Below, piece after piece: positions 16,308 through 25,583 of a DNA stretch of 64,000 bases. Numbering within the stretch: position 1 is the first letter of the stretch; each line of letters starts with the position of its first letter. The notes below the pieces were generated by a model. It made no database searches and was not told the origin of the DNA. It saw only the letters and a list, made by a program, of their open reading frames with translations. The stretch is from Ihuprevotella massiliensis. GTDB lineage: Bacteria; Bacteroidota; Bacteroidia; Bacteroidales; Bacteroidaceae. The position numbers were made by a program, and so were the translations under genes. The DNA lies in NCBI GenBank assembly GCA_900095835.1, contig LT608321.1, positions 2,269,929-2,333,928 on the forward strand. Direction: 5' to 3'.

Positions 16308-16348
16308 GAAAAAGTCCATCGTTTTTCGGAAAAAGTCCATCGTTTTTT
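16290..16348. repeat. 21-nt repeat family, locus 1 (inverted orientation)
   Basis: GTCCATCGTTTTT units start at 16314 and 16335, exactly 21 nt apart, and continue from the ACGTGGGAG at 16291. On the other strand they read ACGATGGAC, like the copies inside hsdR. Confidence 0.7.
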
Positions 16349-16361
16349 GGGGGCTACTCTC

Positions 16362-16490
16362 TAACGTCTAGCGTCTAATGTCTATATTGCCCGAACCACC
16401 TTGTGGCGAGCATAAAAGGGTCCGTGACCCCGAGCAAAAAGGGTCTGCGACCCTCTAACGTCTAATCTCTAACGTCTAACGTCTATTCCC
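16362..16490. repeat. Heptad and hairpin mosaic
   Basis: TCTAACG-type heptads flank two hairpins, GGGTC-CGT-GACCC (about 16418) and GGGTC-TGC-GACCC (about 16440), and end just before the promoter of the next gene. Confidence 0.8.
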
Positions 16491-16521
16491 TTGCTCATGT
16501 GCATAACATTTTTTATATTTG
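16491..16521 (+). promoter_or_regulatory. Bacteroidetes-type promoter for the first BspA-like gene
   Basis: TTG (16491-16493), 20-nt spacer, TATATTTG (16514-16521). The start codon is about 100 nt downstream. Confidence 0.7.
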
Positions 16522-16623
16522 CGCATTAGAATCCCTCTGCTAGGATAACTCTCAAAAATAAAACACAGCAAAAGCCAACTCACCACTTTCTGTTACGAAC
16601 ATTTTCAATTACATATAAGCCCT

Positions 16624-17511
16624 ATGACCCCCACCCCCGAAGCCTACGTGCACCTCAGTGCAGATGAAACCACCCTCACTTTCTATTACGACACCCTCCG
16701 TACTGAACGCGACGGAACAACGTGGGGAATAGGCGAGACAAAAGAAGATTCTTTTTCTAAATACTACGCTTGGACGGGCACTTTTGAATCTCCCAATACA
16801 TCCGTTCTCACTGCAGTGTTTGATGCTTCGTTCCGTGAGTTTCGCCCCACTAGCACTGAAGTTTGGTTTTATTCTCTCGAATCACTTACAAATATAAAGG
16901 GCTTGGAACACCTCAACACCTCGCAGGTGACGGATATGAGCGGTATGTTTTTGGGATGTTCATCGCTGACGGAGATTGATCTCTCCCACTTCGACACCTC
17001 GCAGGTGACGAATATGAATGGTATGTTCATGGAGTGTTCCTCTCTGACTGCGCTAGACCTTGCGAGCTTTGACACTTCCAACGTGACCAATATGGGCGCG
17101 ATGTTCAAGGATTGCAAGGGTTTGACCACGCTCGACCTCTCCCACTTCGACACCGCAAAGGTGACGGACATGAGCTATATGTTCATGGGTTGTTCCAATC
17201 TGACCACACTAGACCTCTCCCACTTCGACACCTCGCAGGTGACGACCATGTATAAGATGTTCGTAGCTTGCTCCTCTCTTACCGAGATTAATCTCTCTGG
17301 CTTCGACATTTCCCAGGTGGAGATTATTTGTGACATGTTCTGTGGGTGCCACTCTTTGACCACGATTTATAGCAACGCTACTTGGAACTGCGATGACTCT
17401 GAAGACATGTTTGCTGGTTGCACCTCCCTTTGCGGTGCTGTGCCTTATGACGATTCAAAAACGGACGCTAGCATGGCTAACCCCGAAATGGGATACTTTA
17501 GTAGAAAATAG
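16624..17511 (+). CDS. BspA-family leucine-rich repeat protein (DUF285 type), 295 aa
   Basis: The protein has a 97-residue N-domain followed by about six 26-residue repeats of the pattern SHFDTSQVTNMxxMFxxCSSLTxLDL, the DUF285/BspA leucine-rich type found in surface proteins of oral Bacteroidetes, Treponema and Mycoplasma. It ends with a short cap (NATWNCDDSEDMFAGCTSL) and the tail DASMANPEMGYFSRK. Such repeats form an elongated solenoid used for binding host or bacterial partners. Unusually there is no signal peptide or lipobox: the N-terminus is MTPTPEAYVHLSADETTLTF. It has its own promoter. A longer paralogue follows at 17807, with the same N-domain and the same end, so the pair arose by duplication. 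Confidence 0.85.
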   Translation: MTPTPEAYVHLSADETTLTFYYDTLRTERDGTTWGIGETKEDSFSKYYAWTGTFESPNTSVLTAVFDASFREFRPTSTEVWFYSLESLTNIKGLEHLNTSQVTDMSGMFLGCSSLTEIDLSHFDTSQVTNMNGMFMECSSLTALDLASFDTSNVTNMGAMFKDCKGLTTLDLSHFDTAKVTDMSYMFMGCSNLTTLDLSHFDTSQVTTMYKMFVACSSLTEINLSGFDISQVEIICDMFCGCHSLTTIYSNATWNCDDSEDMFAGCTSLCGAVPYDDSKTDASMANPEMGYFSRK

Positions 17512-17765
17512 ACGTTAGCGATTAGACGTTAGAGGTTAGAGTTTAGACGTTAGGACCATGCGGAGGGGAGTCCATCGCGCTAGCCCTCTAATGTCTAACT
17601 TCCAATGTCTAAAACATACGTTAGAGGGGGCGCAGATCCTTTCTGCTCGGGGGCGCAGCCCCTTTTGTGCTCGACACGACAAGCGTGGATCGGGCTAGCG
17701 CGGTTGGGCTAGAAGAACTAGAAAAACTAGAAGAACTAGGAAACTAGTAAATCTAGTCTAACTCG
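17512..17765. repeat. Heptad block, GC-rich hairpins and CTAG decamers
   Basis: Heptads and a CCATGCGGAGGGGAGTCC core are followed by the variant hairpin GGGGC-GCA-GCCCC (17650-17662), a compensatory form of GGGTC/GACCC, and decamers of the kind CTAGAAGAA (about 17709-17745). Confidence 0.8.
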
Positions 17766-17806
17766 GAAAACGAGCTCACAAAACGACATTAACATCAAAC
17801 TACAAG

Positions 17807-19246
17807 ATGCAAAATCATACCTCCGAAGCCTACGTGCACCTCAGTGCAGACAAAAAGACACTCACCTTCTATTACGACGCTCTACGTGCTGAACGCGACG
17901 GAACATTGTGGGGAATAGAGGATAAGAAAGAGTATCTGAACGATCTGATACCTGCTTGGGTTGGTAATTCGGAATCTCCCAATACATCCATTCTCACTGC
18001 AGTGTTTGATGCTTCATTCCGGGATTTTCGTCCTACCACCACGGCAAAATGGTTTCAATATCTCAAGTCACTTAAAAGCATCAAAGGACTGGAACACCTC
18101 AACACCTCGCAGGTGACGAAGATGAATGGTATGTTCTTTGGTTGCAAATCTTTGACTTCCATCGACCTTTCTAATTTCGACACATCTCGGGTGGAGGATA
18201 TGAGTTGGATATTTGCTCGTTGCTCTGCCTTGACTGCACTTGATGTTTCGCATTTTGATACCAGCCAAGTGAGGGATATGGGATGTATGTTCTACCTTTG
18301 CTCAGCTTTGACTGCTCTTGATGTTTCGCATTTCGACACGTCAAAGACGACAGATATGTTATGGATGTTCTCTGGTTGTTCAGCTTTGGCTGCTCTGGAT
18401 GTTTCGCATTTTGACACCTCTCTGGTGACAAGTATGCCCTGTATGTTTTGTGATTGCTCTTCTTTGACTGCTCTTGATGTTTCGCATTTTGACACTTCGC
18501 AAGTGGGACATATGGGCTGTATGTTTGAGGGCTGCTCTTTATTGACTGCACTTGACGTGTCGCATTTCGACACCAGCCAAGTGAGGGACATGGCCAGTAT
18601 GTTCTCTGGTTGCTCTGCTTTGACTTCACTCGATGTGTCGCATTTCGACACTTCGCAGGTGGTGGAGATGAGCTGTATGTTTCGTGGTTGCTCAGCTTTG
18701 ACTTCGCTTGATGTGTCGCATTTCGACACTTCGCAGGTGGTGGAGATGAGCTACATGTTTCGTGGTTGCTCAGCTTTAACCTCACTCGATGTGTCGCACT
18801 TCGACACCTCGCAGGTGGAGTGGATGCGTGGTTTGTTTGAGGGCTGCTCGTCCTTGACTGCTCTTGACCTCTCCAGCTTCGACACCTCGCAGGTGGAGTG
18901 GATGAGTGGTTTGTTTGAGGGCTGCTCCTCTTTGACCGCTCTCGACCTCTCCAACTTCGACACTTCGATGTTAGGTGAAATGGGCAATATGTTCTCGGGT
19001 TGCACGGCTTTGACTACGCTCGACCTTTCTAATTTCGACACTTCGTGGGTAGATGATATGTACCAGATGTTCTGTGGGTGCAACTCTTTGACCACGATTT
19101 ATTGCAACTCCTCTTGGAACTGCGAAAACTCGGAATCTATGTTTGCTGGTTGCACTTCCCTCCGCGGTGCCGTGCCTTATGACGAATCAAAGACAGACGC
19201 TAGCATGGCTAACCCCGAAAGGGGATACTTTACGAGTAGACGTTAG
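17807..19246 (+). CDS. BspA-family leucine-rich repeat protein (DUF285 type), 479 aa
   Basis: This is the longer paralogue of the 16624 product. The N-domain (about residues 1-97, opening with EAYVHLSADKKTLTFYYDAL) and the C-terminal cap (SSWNCENSESMFAGCTSL, then DASMANPERGYFTSRR) are almost the same, while the solenoid has about thirteen 26-residue repeats (SHFDTSQVxxMxxMFxGCSALTxLDV) in place of six. Neighbouring repeats are nearly identical at the DNA level (78-nt period, for example 18640-18790), so repeat number can change by slippage or recombination. No signal peptide, lipobox or C-terminal sorting tail is visible, so export is unexplained. The start codon follows a repeat block; no clear promoter of its own was seen. 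Confidence 0.85.
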   Translation: MQNHTSEAYVHLSADKKTLTFYYDALRAERDGTLWGIEDKKEYLNDLIPAWVGNSESPNTSILTAVFDASFRDFRPTTTAKWFQYLKSLKSIKGLEHLNTSQVTKMNGMFFGCKSLTSIDLSNFDTSRVEDMSWIFARCSALTALDVSHFDTSQVRDMGCMFYLCSALTALDVSHFDTSKTTDMLWMFSGCSALAALDVSHFDTSLVTSMPCMFCDCSSLTALDVSHFDTSQVGHMGCMFEGCSLLTALDVSHFDTSQVRDMASMFSGCSALTSLDVSHFDTSQVVEMSCMFRGCSALTSLDVSHFDTSQVVEMSYMFRGCSALTSLDVSHFDTSQVEWMRGLFEGCSSLTALDLSSFDTSQVEWMSGLFEGCSSLTALDLSNFDTSMLGEMGNMFSGCTALTTLDLSNFDTSWVDDMYQMFCGCNSLTTIYCNSSWNCENSESMFAGCTSLRGAVPYDESKTDASMANPERGYFTSRR

Positions 19247-19310
19247 ACGTTAGAGATTAGACGTTAGAGGGGCTAGAAAATCTAGAGCTCCTAGAAATAC
19301 TAGAGCAACA
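19241..19310. repeat. Heptads and CTAG decamers
   Basis: GACGTTA heptads begin inside the last codons of the BspA-like gene and are followed by CTAGAAA-type repeats. Confidence 0.7.
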
Positions 19311-19404
19311 AGCCACTTTCGCTGGAGAATAAGCCACTTTCTCGAGGAATTGAGCCAGAAAAGAGGGGAAATGTGCCTCTTTTGTGCAAAAAAATGGCTT
19401 ACTC

Positions 19405-19435
19405 TTGGCTGTTTTACAGGAAAAACGTATATTTG
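19405..19435 (+). promoter_or_regulatory. Bacteroidetes-type promoter upstream of rimP-nusA-infB
   Basis: TTG (19405-19407), 20-nt spacer, TATATTTG (19428-19435). It would give a leader of about 245 nt before rimP that contains a hairpin and heptads. Confidence 0.65.
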
Positions 19436-19449
19436 CAGTGATAAATGAC

Positions 19450-19476
19450 GTGAGGGGCTCGAACGAAGCTCCTCAC
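19450..19476 (+). promoter_or_regulatory. Leader hairpin near the 5' end of the rimP operon mRNA
   Basis: GTGAGGGGCT (19450-19459) pairs with AGCTCCTCAC (19467-19476) with one G-T step. It lies about 10 nt after the expected transcription start. It could be an attenuator, a stabiliser or a small RNA. Confidence 0.4.
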
Positions 19477-19495
19477 TTCTGTCTATAAAGGGGCA

Positions 19496-19640
19496 TCTAG
19501 ACGTTAGAGGGTCATAGACCCTTTCTGCTCGCCACGATAAGCGTGGCTCGGGCTTCTGACGTTAGATTTTAGACGTTAGACATTAGACGTTAGACGTTAG
19601 AGGGTCTCTAGTGCTTTTAGTTCATCTAGTCCTTCTAGAG
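19496..19640. repeat. Heptad and hairpin mosaic in the rimP leader
   Basis: It contains GGGTC-ATA-GACCC (about 19507-19519), GCCACG-ATAA-GCGTGGC, GACGTTA heptads and CTAG decamers. Confidence 0.8.
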
Positions 19641-19688
19641 TTTCTATCCCCTGCCCCCACTATAACAACAGCAATAATTGCCCACTGA

Positions 19689-20153
19689 ATGATCAGTAAA
19701 ACCGTAGTACAACAACTTATCGACCAATGGCTCGAGGATAAAGACTATTTCCTCGCCGACTTGTCGATCAATGGTGACAAAATCCTGGTGGAAATCGACC
19801 ATGCCGAAGGGGTGTGGATCGAAGACTGCGTGTCGCTCTCTCGTTTCATCGAGGAGGGACTCGACCGCGACGAAGAAGACTTTGACCTCGAAGTGGGGTC
19901 GGCTGGCATCGGTCAGCCCTTCAAGGTGCTTCAACAATATGAAATCCACTTGGGCGACGAGGTGGAAATCCTCACCACCGCGGGCAAGAAGCTCCAAGGT
20001 CGTCTCACCGCTGCTTCTGCCGAAGAAATCACCATCGTGCAGCAAGTGAAGGTGAAAGCCGAAGGCGAAAAGCGTCCACACCTCGAGGAGGTGGAAACTA
20101 AGCTCCCCATGAGCGAGGTGAAATGGACGAAACTCTACATTGATTTCAAATAA
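19689..20153 (+). CDS. rimP: Ribosome maturation factor RimP
   Basis: A 154-residue cytosolic factor that assists 30S subunit maturation. The N-terminal alpha/beta domain has the signature DYFLADLSINGDKILVEID and the CVSLSRFIEEGLDRDEEDFDLEVGSAGIG region, which ends in the family motif with a conserved glycine pair and a proline (GQPF). The C-terminal SH3-like barrel follows (GDEVEILTTAGKKLQGRL). It is the first gene of the classical rimP-nusA-infB order and is followed after 81 nt by nusA, which supports the call. Confidence 0.93.
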   Translation: MISKTVVQQLIDQWLEDKDYFLADLSINGDKILVEIDHAEGVWIEDCVSLSRFIEEGLDRDEEDFDLEVGSAGIGQPFKVLQQYEIHLGDEVEILTTAGKKLQGRLTAASAEEITIVQQVKVKAEGEKRPHLEEVETKLPMSEVKWTKLYIDFK

Positions 20154-20234
20154 AAAAAACAGCAGGCATGCCTGAGGGTCGCCACACCACGGTGCGACGG
20201 CTTGAAGTGCGTCTGTCGTTTCTACCTATAATAT

Positions 20235-21503
20235 ATGGCTAAAAAGCAAATTCCCGAAATGAGTCTCCTCGACAGCTTTGCTGAATTCAACGAGACCAAA
20301 CATATCGATAGCACCACTCTTTTGGCTGTGCTCGAAGAGAGTTTTCGCAGTGTTATTGCCAAAACCTATGGCACCGACGAAAATTTTACCGTGGTGGTGA
20401 ACCCCGACAAGGGCGACGTTGAAATCACCCGTAGCCGCGAAATCGTGGCTGATGGTGAGGTGGAAGATGACAACAAACAAATCGCTCTCTCCGAAGCGCA
20501 AAAGATAGAACCCGACTTTGAAGTGGGTGAAGAGGTGAGCGAACACATTGAGTTTGCTTCTTTCGGACGACGCGCCATCTTGACCCTCCGTCAGACCCTC
20601 GCTTCTAAAACCCTCGAACTCGAACACGACACCTTATATAATAAGTATATCGACCGCGTAGGCGAAATCGTTTCGGCTGAGGTGTACCAAACGTGGAAGA
20701 ACGAAACCCTCCTCGTGGACGACGACAAAAATGACCTCCTCCTGCCTAAGAAGGAACAAATCACGCGCGACTTCTTCCGCAAGGGCGACCGCGTGCAAGC
20801 TGTCATCGATCGCGTGGACAACAACAACGGCAATCCCAAAATCTACCTCTCGCGCACTAGTCCCATGTATTTGCGCCAGCTCCTTCGTCGCGAAATCCCT
20901 GAAATCGCAGAAGGCGTGATTGTGCTCCACGATGTGGCGCGCATCCCTGGTGAGCGTGCTAAGATTTCGGTGGAAAGCTACGATCCCAACATCGACCCTG
21001 TGGGTTCTTGCGTGGGCGTGGGCGGTAACCGTATCAGCGGTATCGTGCGCGAACTCAAAAACGAAAATATCGACGTCATCCCCTTCACCACCAACACGAT
21101 GCTCTACATCCAACGTGCGCTCAACCCTGCACGTGTGAACAACATCGTGATCAACGAAGAAGAAAAGCGTGCCGACGTGTTCTTGGCTCCCGACCAAGTG
21201 AGCCTCGCCATCGGTAAGGGAGGACAAAACATCAAACTCGCCTCTATGCTCACCGGCTACACCATCGACGTGTTCCGCGAAGTGGAAGGCGCTGAAGAAG
21301 TGGACGACATCTATTTGGACGAATTCTCAGACGAAATCGACCAATGGGTCATCGATGCCATCAAGCAGATGGGGCTGCGCACTGCGCGTGAAGTGCTCAA
21401 TGCACCTCGCGACATGATTGTCGAAAAAGCCGACCTCGAAGAAGACACCGTAGACCACTTGCTCGCAGTACTCCGCGCTGAGTTTGACGAATCCGCATCT
21501 TAA
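20235..21503 (+). CDS. nusA: Transcription termination/antitermination factor NusA
   Basis: A 422-residue RNA polymerase-binding factor that acts in pausing, termination and antitermination. The N-terminal domain (about 1-125) is followed by the S1 domain (about 135-200, with KGDRVQAVIDRVDNNNGNPKIYLSRTSP), then two KH domains (about 230-345), seen from GSCVGVGGNRISGIVREL and from VSLAIGKGGQNIKLASMLTG. The C-terminal part has a short helical region with QMGLRTAREVLNAPRD. It lacks the two acidic repeats of the E. coli protein, as is usual outside gammaproteobacteria. It sits between rimP and infB. Confidence 0.95.
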   Translation: MAKKQIPEMSLLDSFAEFNETKHIDSTTLLAVLEESFRSVIAKTYGTDENFTVVVNPDKGDVEITRSREIVADGEVEDDNKQIALSEAQKIEPDFEVGEEVSEHIEFASFGRRAILTLRQTLASKTLELEHDTLYNKYIDRVGEIVSAEVYQTWKNETLLVDDDKNDLLLPKKEQITRDFFRKGDRVQAVIDRVDNNNGNPKIYLSRTSPMYLRQLLRREIPEIAEGVIVLHDVARIPGERAKISVESYDPNIDPVGSCVGVGGNRISGIVRELKNENIDVIPFTTNTMLYIQRALNPARVNNIVINEEEKRADVFLAPDQVSLAIGKGGQNIKLASMLTGYTIDVFREVEGAEEVDDIYLDEFSDEIDQWVIDAIKQMGLRTAREVLNAPRDMIVEKADLEEDTVDHLLAVLRAEFDESAS

Positions 21504-21510
21504 TGCCTCT

Positions 21511-21547
21511 GCGGCTCGACCTAACCAACAAAATTAGGGCGAGCCGC
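21511..21547 (+). promoter_or_regulatory. Hairpin between nusA and infB
   Basis: GCGGCTCG (21511-21518) pairs with CGAGCCGC (21540-21547); inner bases CCTAA and TTAGG can extend the stem. There is no T run, so it is more likely a processing or stability element than a terminator. Confidence 0.4.
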
Positions 21548-21762
21548 AAAGAGCTGTTTGGAGGGCGGTGCTTTTCCTCCTCTCACTTTCTGCCTGAGAC
21601 ACTCTGTCAATGGCATGAAAATGATGAAGATATCACCCCGAAAGGCGATAGCCCATGGCGAGTCTTGAGGCGTTTCCCCCCAACAGCTTTCTAATGTTTC
21701 ACCGATTTGGGTTTTTCCCTCGTCAAACTAGCAAGCCTGCTTCCATCACCCCAAATATACAC

Positions 21763-24630
21763 ATGAGATTAAACAAAGTAATCAAAGAACTCAACGTCTC
21801 CATCCAACGTGTGGCTGACGCGCTCAAAGATAATGGTTTTGAAGGAGAAATTACCCTCAACACCAAAATCACTGAAGAACAATACACATCCTTGAAAAAG
21901 AACTTTGCCGACGACATCAACCGCAAGGAAGAAGCTGAAAAGCGCTTCCACAGTCGTCGCGAAGAAAAGCGCTCCTCCAAAGAGGCGGACGCTGCTCACA
22001 CTGTGGGCGATGGAGAAGAGGCAACTGCTCAGGCTGCCCCTAAGACTGAGCAGGCTCCCCAAACTGCTGAGACTGCTCCAGAAGCAGCGGCTGCAGACAA
22101 CGACAATGCCGAAGGCGGACTGAAGGTGGTGGGACACATCGACCTCGATGCTTTCAAAAAACCTGCCAAGAAGACTAAGGAAAAGGCGGCTAAGGCTGAA
22201 ACTAAATCCGAACCTAAGGCAGAGAAAAAGGCTGAACCTAAGGTAGAAAAGAAGGAAGCAGCTCCTGCTCCCGAAGCTCCCAAGGCTGAGGCACCTGCCG
22301 CTGAAGAGAAGGCTCCTGCTGCTCCTGCTGCTGAAACAGAAGACAAGGCTGCGCATCTGGGCAAGGCGGACAGCGATGGCGTGTTCAAACTCAACTCCGA
22401 ACCTCGCCTCACCGGTCCTAAAGTGCTCGGCACCGTGGACCTCTCTGCCATCAACGGCAGCACGCGCCCCAAGAAGAAGACCAAGGAAGAGCGCAAGAAA
22501 GAACGCGATGGCAAGAAGCGCAACCGCATCGGCAACGAACGTGTGGATGTGAATGCTGAAGCCAAAAAGAATAACGCCGGACAAGGCGGACACAATGGCA
22601 AGGGTGGACAAAACAATGGTCATCCTGGTCAAAACCAACAAAACCGCAACCAACAACAAGGTGGTGGCAAGGGTGGTAAGAAGGGCAAGAAGGGCAACAA
22701 TGCTCCTGCCACACCACCTAGCGACGAAGATGTGGCTAAGCAGGTGAAAGAAACCCTTGCACGTCTTCAAGCTAAGGGCGTCAACAAGGGTAAGGGTGCG
22801 AAATATCGTCGTGAAAAGCGCGATGCTGCTCGCGAACGTCAGGAAGAAGATATGATGCGCCGCGACGCTGAAAGCCGCGTGCTCAAGCTCACCGAGTTTG
22901 TGACTGCCAACGAATTGGCAACGATGATGGATGTCCCCGTGACACAAGTCATCGGCACTTGCATGAGCATCGGCATCATGGTGTCTATCAACCAGCGTCT
23001 CGACCAAGAAACCATCGAAATGGTGGCAGAAGAATTTGGTTTCACCACCGAGTTCGTCTCTGCTGAAGTGCAAGAAGCTATCGTCGAAGAGGTGGACAAC
23101 GAAGAAGACCTCCGCGAGCGTGCTCCTATCGTCACCGTGATGGGTCACGTTGACCACGGTAAGACTTCGCTCCTCGACCACATCCGCAATGCCAACGTCA
23201 TCGCTGGTGAGGCTGGTGGTATCACTCAGCACATCGGTGCTTACAACGTGAAACTCAAGAATGGTCGCGAAATCACCTTCCTCGACACCCCTGGTCACGA
23301 AGCCTTCACCGCTATGCGTGCTCGTGGTGCGCAGGTCACCGACATCGCCATCATCATCATCGCTGCCGACGACAACGTGATGCCACAGACCAAGGAAGCC
23401 ATCAACCACGCAGTGGCTGCTGGTGTGCCCATCGTCTTTGCCATCAACAAAATCGACAAACCCGGTGCTAACCCCGATGCCATCAAGACTACCTTGGCTT
23501 CGATGAACTTCCTCGTGGAAGAGTGGGGTGGTAAGTACCAATCGCAAGACATCTCTGCGAAGTCGGGTCTTGGCATCTACGAACTCCTCGAAAAGGTGCT
23601 CCTCGAAGCCGACCTCCTCGACCTCAAAGCCAATCCTAACCGCCGCGCTGTCGGTACTGTCATCGAAAGTTCGCTCGACAAGGGTCGTGGCTATGTGTCC
23701 ACAGTCCTCGTCAGCAACGGTACGCTCCGTCAGGGCGATATCCTCGTGGCTGGTACACACAACGGTCGTGTGAAGGCGCTCTTCAACGAACGCGGTGTGC
23801 GCGTAGACGAGGTGCTTCCTGCTCACGCTGCCACGGTGCTCGGTTTCAACGGTGCTCCCCAAGCTGGCGACCAGTTTAACGTGATGGAAACGGAACAAGA
23901 AGCGCGTGAAATCGCCAACAAGCGTCTCCAACTCCAGCGCGAACAAAACCTCCGCACCTCTAAGATGCTCACCCTCGATGAAATCGGCCGCCGCTTGAAA
24001 CTCGGTGACTACCAAGAACTCAACATCGTGGTGAAGGGTGACGTGGACGGTTCTGTACAGGCTTTGAGCGATTCGTTCATCAAGCTCTCCACAGAGTCCA
24101 TCGCCATCAACGTGATCCACAAGGGTGTGGGACAAATCTCCGAAAACGATGTCACCCTCGCTGCAGCTTCCAAGGCGGTTATCGTGGGCTTCCAGGTGCG
24201 TCCTTCGGCTGGTGCGCGTCGCCTTGCCGAGAAGGAGGGTGTCGACATCCGTCTCTATTCTATCATCTACGATGCGATCGAAGAGGTGAAGGAGGCTATG
24301 GAAGGTATGCTCAAGCCTATCGTGAAGGAAGAAATCACCGCTATGGTGGAAGTTCGCCAGGTGTTCCACATCTCCAAGGTCGGCTACATCGCCGGTGCCT
24401 ACGTGGTGGACGGCAAGGTGTCACGCTCCAACAAGGCGCGCCTCATCCGCGATGGTGTGGTGGTCTTCACTGGCGACATCGCTGCCCTCAAACGCTTTAA
24501 GGACGACGTCAAAGAAGTCACTACCAACTTTGAGTGCGGTATCTCGCTCCAAGGCTGCAACGATATCAAGGAAGGCGATATGATCGAAACCTACCAAGAG
24601 ATTGAAGTGAAACAAAAACTCAATAGTTAG
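21763..24630 (+). CDS. infB: Translation initiation factor IF-2
   Basis: The GTPase brings initiator tRNA to the 30S subunit. ATG 21763 ([10 protein letters not shown]) was chosen because IF-2 proteins of this group begin there; an in-frame ATG 36 codons upstream would add an unrelated peptide. From it the protein has 955 residues. After the IF2_N domain (1-60) comes a long linker rich in Ala, Lys, Glu and Pro (about 75-250), then a Lys/Arg/Asn-Gly-rich stretch ([13 protein letters not shown]). The G domain has G1 GHVDHGKT (461-468), G3 DTPGHEAF and G4 NKIDKPGA. Domains II, III and the fMet-tRNA-binding C2 domain follow (for example [16 protein letters not shown]). It is third in the rimP-nusA-infB unit. 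Confidence 0.96.
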   Translation: MRLNKVIKELNVSIQRVADALKDNGFEGEITLNTKITEEQYTSLKKNFADDINRKEEAEKRFHSRREEKRSSKEADAAHTVGDGEEATAQAAPKTEQAPQTAETAPEAAAADNDNAEGGLKVVGHIDLDAFKKPAKKTKEKAAKAETKSEPKAEKKAEPKVEKKEAAPAPEAPKAEAPAAEEKAPAAPAAETEDKAAHLGKADSDGVFKLNSEPRLTGPKVLGTVDLSAINGSTRPKKKTKEERKKERDGKKRNRIGNERVDVNAEAKKNNAGQGGHNGKGGQNNGHPGQNQQNRNQQQGGGKGGKKGKKGNNAPATPPSDEDVAKQVKETLARLQAKGVNKGKGAKYRREKRDAARERQEEDMMRRDAESRVLKLTEFVTANELATMMDVPVTQVIGTCMSIGIMVSINQRLDQETIEMVAEEFGFTTEFVSAEVQEAIVEEVDNEEDLRERAPIVTVMGHVDHGKTSLLDHIRNANVIAGEAGGITQHIGAYNVKLKNGREITFLDTPGHEAFTAMRARGAQVTDIAIIIIAADDNVMPQTKEAINHAVAAGVPIVFAINKIDKPGANPDAIKTTLASMNFLVEEWGGKYQSQDISAKSGLGIYELLEKVLLEADLLDLKANPNRRAVGTVIESSLDKGRGYVSTVLVSNGTLRQGDILVAGTHNGRVKALFNERGVRVDEVLPAHAATVLGFNGAPQAGDQFNVMETEQEAREIANKRLQLQREQNLRTSKMLTLDEIGRRLKLGDYQELNIVVKGDVDGSVQALSDSFIKLSTESIAINVIHKGVGQISENDVTLAAASKAVIVGFQVRPSAGARRLAEKEGVDIRLYSIIYDAIEEVKEAMEGMLKPIVKEEITAMVEVRQVFHISKVGYIAGAYVVDGKVSRSNKARLIRDGVVVFTGDIAALKRFKDDVKEVTTNFECGISLQGCNDIKEGDMIETYQEIEVKQKLNS

Positions 24631-24631
24631 T

Positions 24632-24850
24632 AGACGCTAGACGTTAGAGGGTCGCAGACCCATTCTGCTCGCCACTTCGTGGCTCGGGCTAACGCAATAA
24701 ACAACGCTAGAGAGGCTAGAGTATATCTAGCCTCTCTAGTTAATCTAGAAAAACTAGAAACACTAGAAGCTCTCAGAGGAACCGAGCCCCGCTTGTCGGG
24801 GCGAGCATAAAAGGGGCTATGACCCCGAGTCCCGCTTATCTGTGGAGATA
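24632..24850. repeat. Heptad, hairpin and CTAG-decamer mosaic
   Basis: It contains GGGTC-GCA-GACCC (about 24648), GCCACTTCGTGGC, and decamers around CTAGAGAGG that form an inverted repeat (GCTAGAGAGGCTAGAG and CTCTAGCC region, about 24708-24740). Confidence 0.8.
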
Positions 24851-24879
24851 AAAAAGCGTCTGATACCCTCACTTTCTTG

Positions 24880-24909
24880 TTGGAAATCAGAAAAAAAGTA
24901 GTACCTTTG
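24880..24909 (+). promoter_or_regulatory. Bacteroidetes-type promoter for vapD
   Basis: TTG (24880-24882), 19-nt spacer, TACCTTTG (24902-24909). The start codon is 27 nt downstream of the -7 box, giving a very short leader. Confidence 0.75.
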
Positions 24910-24935
24910 CATCATCACCACAAAATAATGAAATT

Positions 24936-25220
24936 ATGTACGCAGTTGTATTTGATTTAGACACCAATTGTCTTGGCGAGTGCTACGATGGTCAGACTTA
25001 TCACGGAGCGTATAAACTCGTGCGTGATTTTTTGACTGCCAATGGCTTTTCTCACACCCAAGGTTCTGTGTATTTTGGTGACGAAGGCATGGATGCCGTA
25101 AAGTGTGTCATCACTATTCAGAAATTAGCAAAGAAATACCCTTGGTTTTCTACTTGCGCCAAAGACGTTCGAATGTTGCGCATTGAGGACAACAACGATC
25201 TTATGCCAGCTATTCGATAG
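24936..25220 (+). CDS. vapD: VapD-family endoribonuclease (Cas2-like ferredoxin fold)
   Basis: A 94-residue protein with the full VapD pattern: the first strand MYAVVFDLDTN, then GFSHTQGSVYFGDEGMDAVKCVITIQKLAKKYPWF and the end DVRMLRIEDNNDLMPAIR. VapD proteins of Haemophilus, Helicobacter and Rhodococcus are small ribonucleases with a Cas2-like fold, and in Haemophilus VapD is the toxin of a toxin-antitoxin pair. Conserved Asp7 and the QGSVYFG segment are present. A strong promoter stands directly upstream. No small open frame resembling an antitoxin (VapX) is visible within 300 nt on either side, so this is an orphan copy or has an unrecognised partner. Confidence 0.88.
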   Translation: MYAVVFDLDTNCLGECYDGQTYHGAYKLVRDFLTANGFSHTQGSVYFGDEGMDAVKCVITIQKLAKKYPWFSTCAKDVRMLRIEDNNDLMPAIR

Positions 25221-25225
25221 TTGAA

Positions 25226-25560
25226 TAGGCTCTTAGATGGGTCGCAGACCCTTTCTCGATCGGGGTCGCAGACCCATTCTGATCGCCACTCCGTGGCTCG
25301 GGCGTAGTGTACAATAGAAAATAGACGTTAGAGTTTAGACTTTAGACCTTAGTTCATACTAGCATGGACTCTCGTAAAGCACTAATCTCTTACGTCTATT
25401 TTCTTATGTCTATTTTCATCTAGCGTCTAAAGTCTAACGTCTAATGACTAAAACGCGTCTAAAAGCAGCCTCGAGGCGAGCGTAACGCAGTGTAGACGAA
25501 GCCGAGCAGAAAGGGTCTGCGACCCTCTAATCTCTAATGATTAGCGTCTTGTATTCTAGA
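25226..25560. repeat. Heptad and hairpin mosaic
   Basis: It holds two GGGTC-GCA-GACCC hairpins (about 25236 and 25262), GCCACTCCGTGGC, heptads to about 25455, a GAGGCGAGCGTAACGCAG segment and a further GGGTC-TGC-GACCC (about 25512). Confidence 0.8.
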
Positions 25561-25583
25561 AATTCATAAACACATAAACTTAT

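Noticed and set aside
16017-16340. 107-codon minus-strand frame of Lys-rich repeats
   Set aside because: Formed by the T-rich tandem repeats; another overlapping frame reads similarly, so it is a composition effect.
21655-21762. N-terminal extension of IF-2
   Set aside because: 36 extra residues with no similarity to IF-2; the family start is at 21763.
21769-24369. 866-codon frame antisense to infB
   Set aside because: It mirrors the codon bias of infB (long open antisense frames are common in such genes), has no promoter or family pattern, and its sequence is His/Val/Leu low-complexity.
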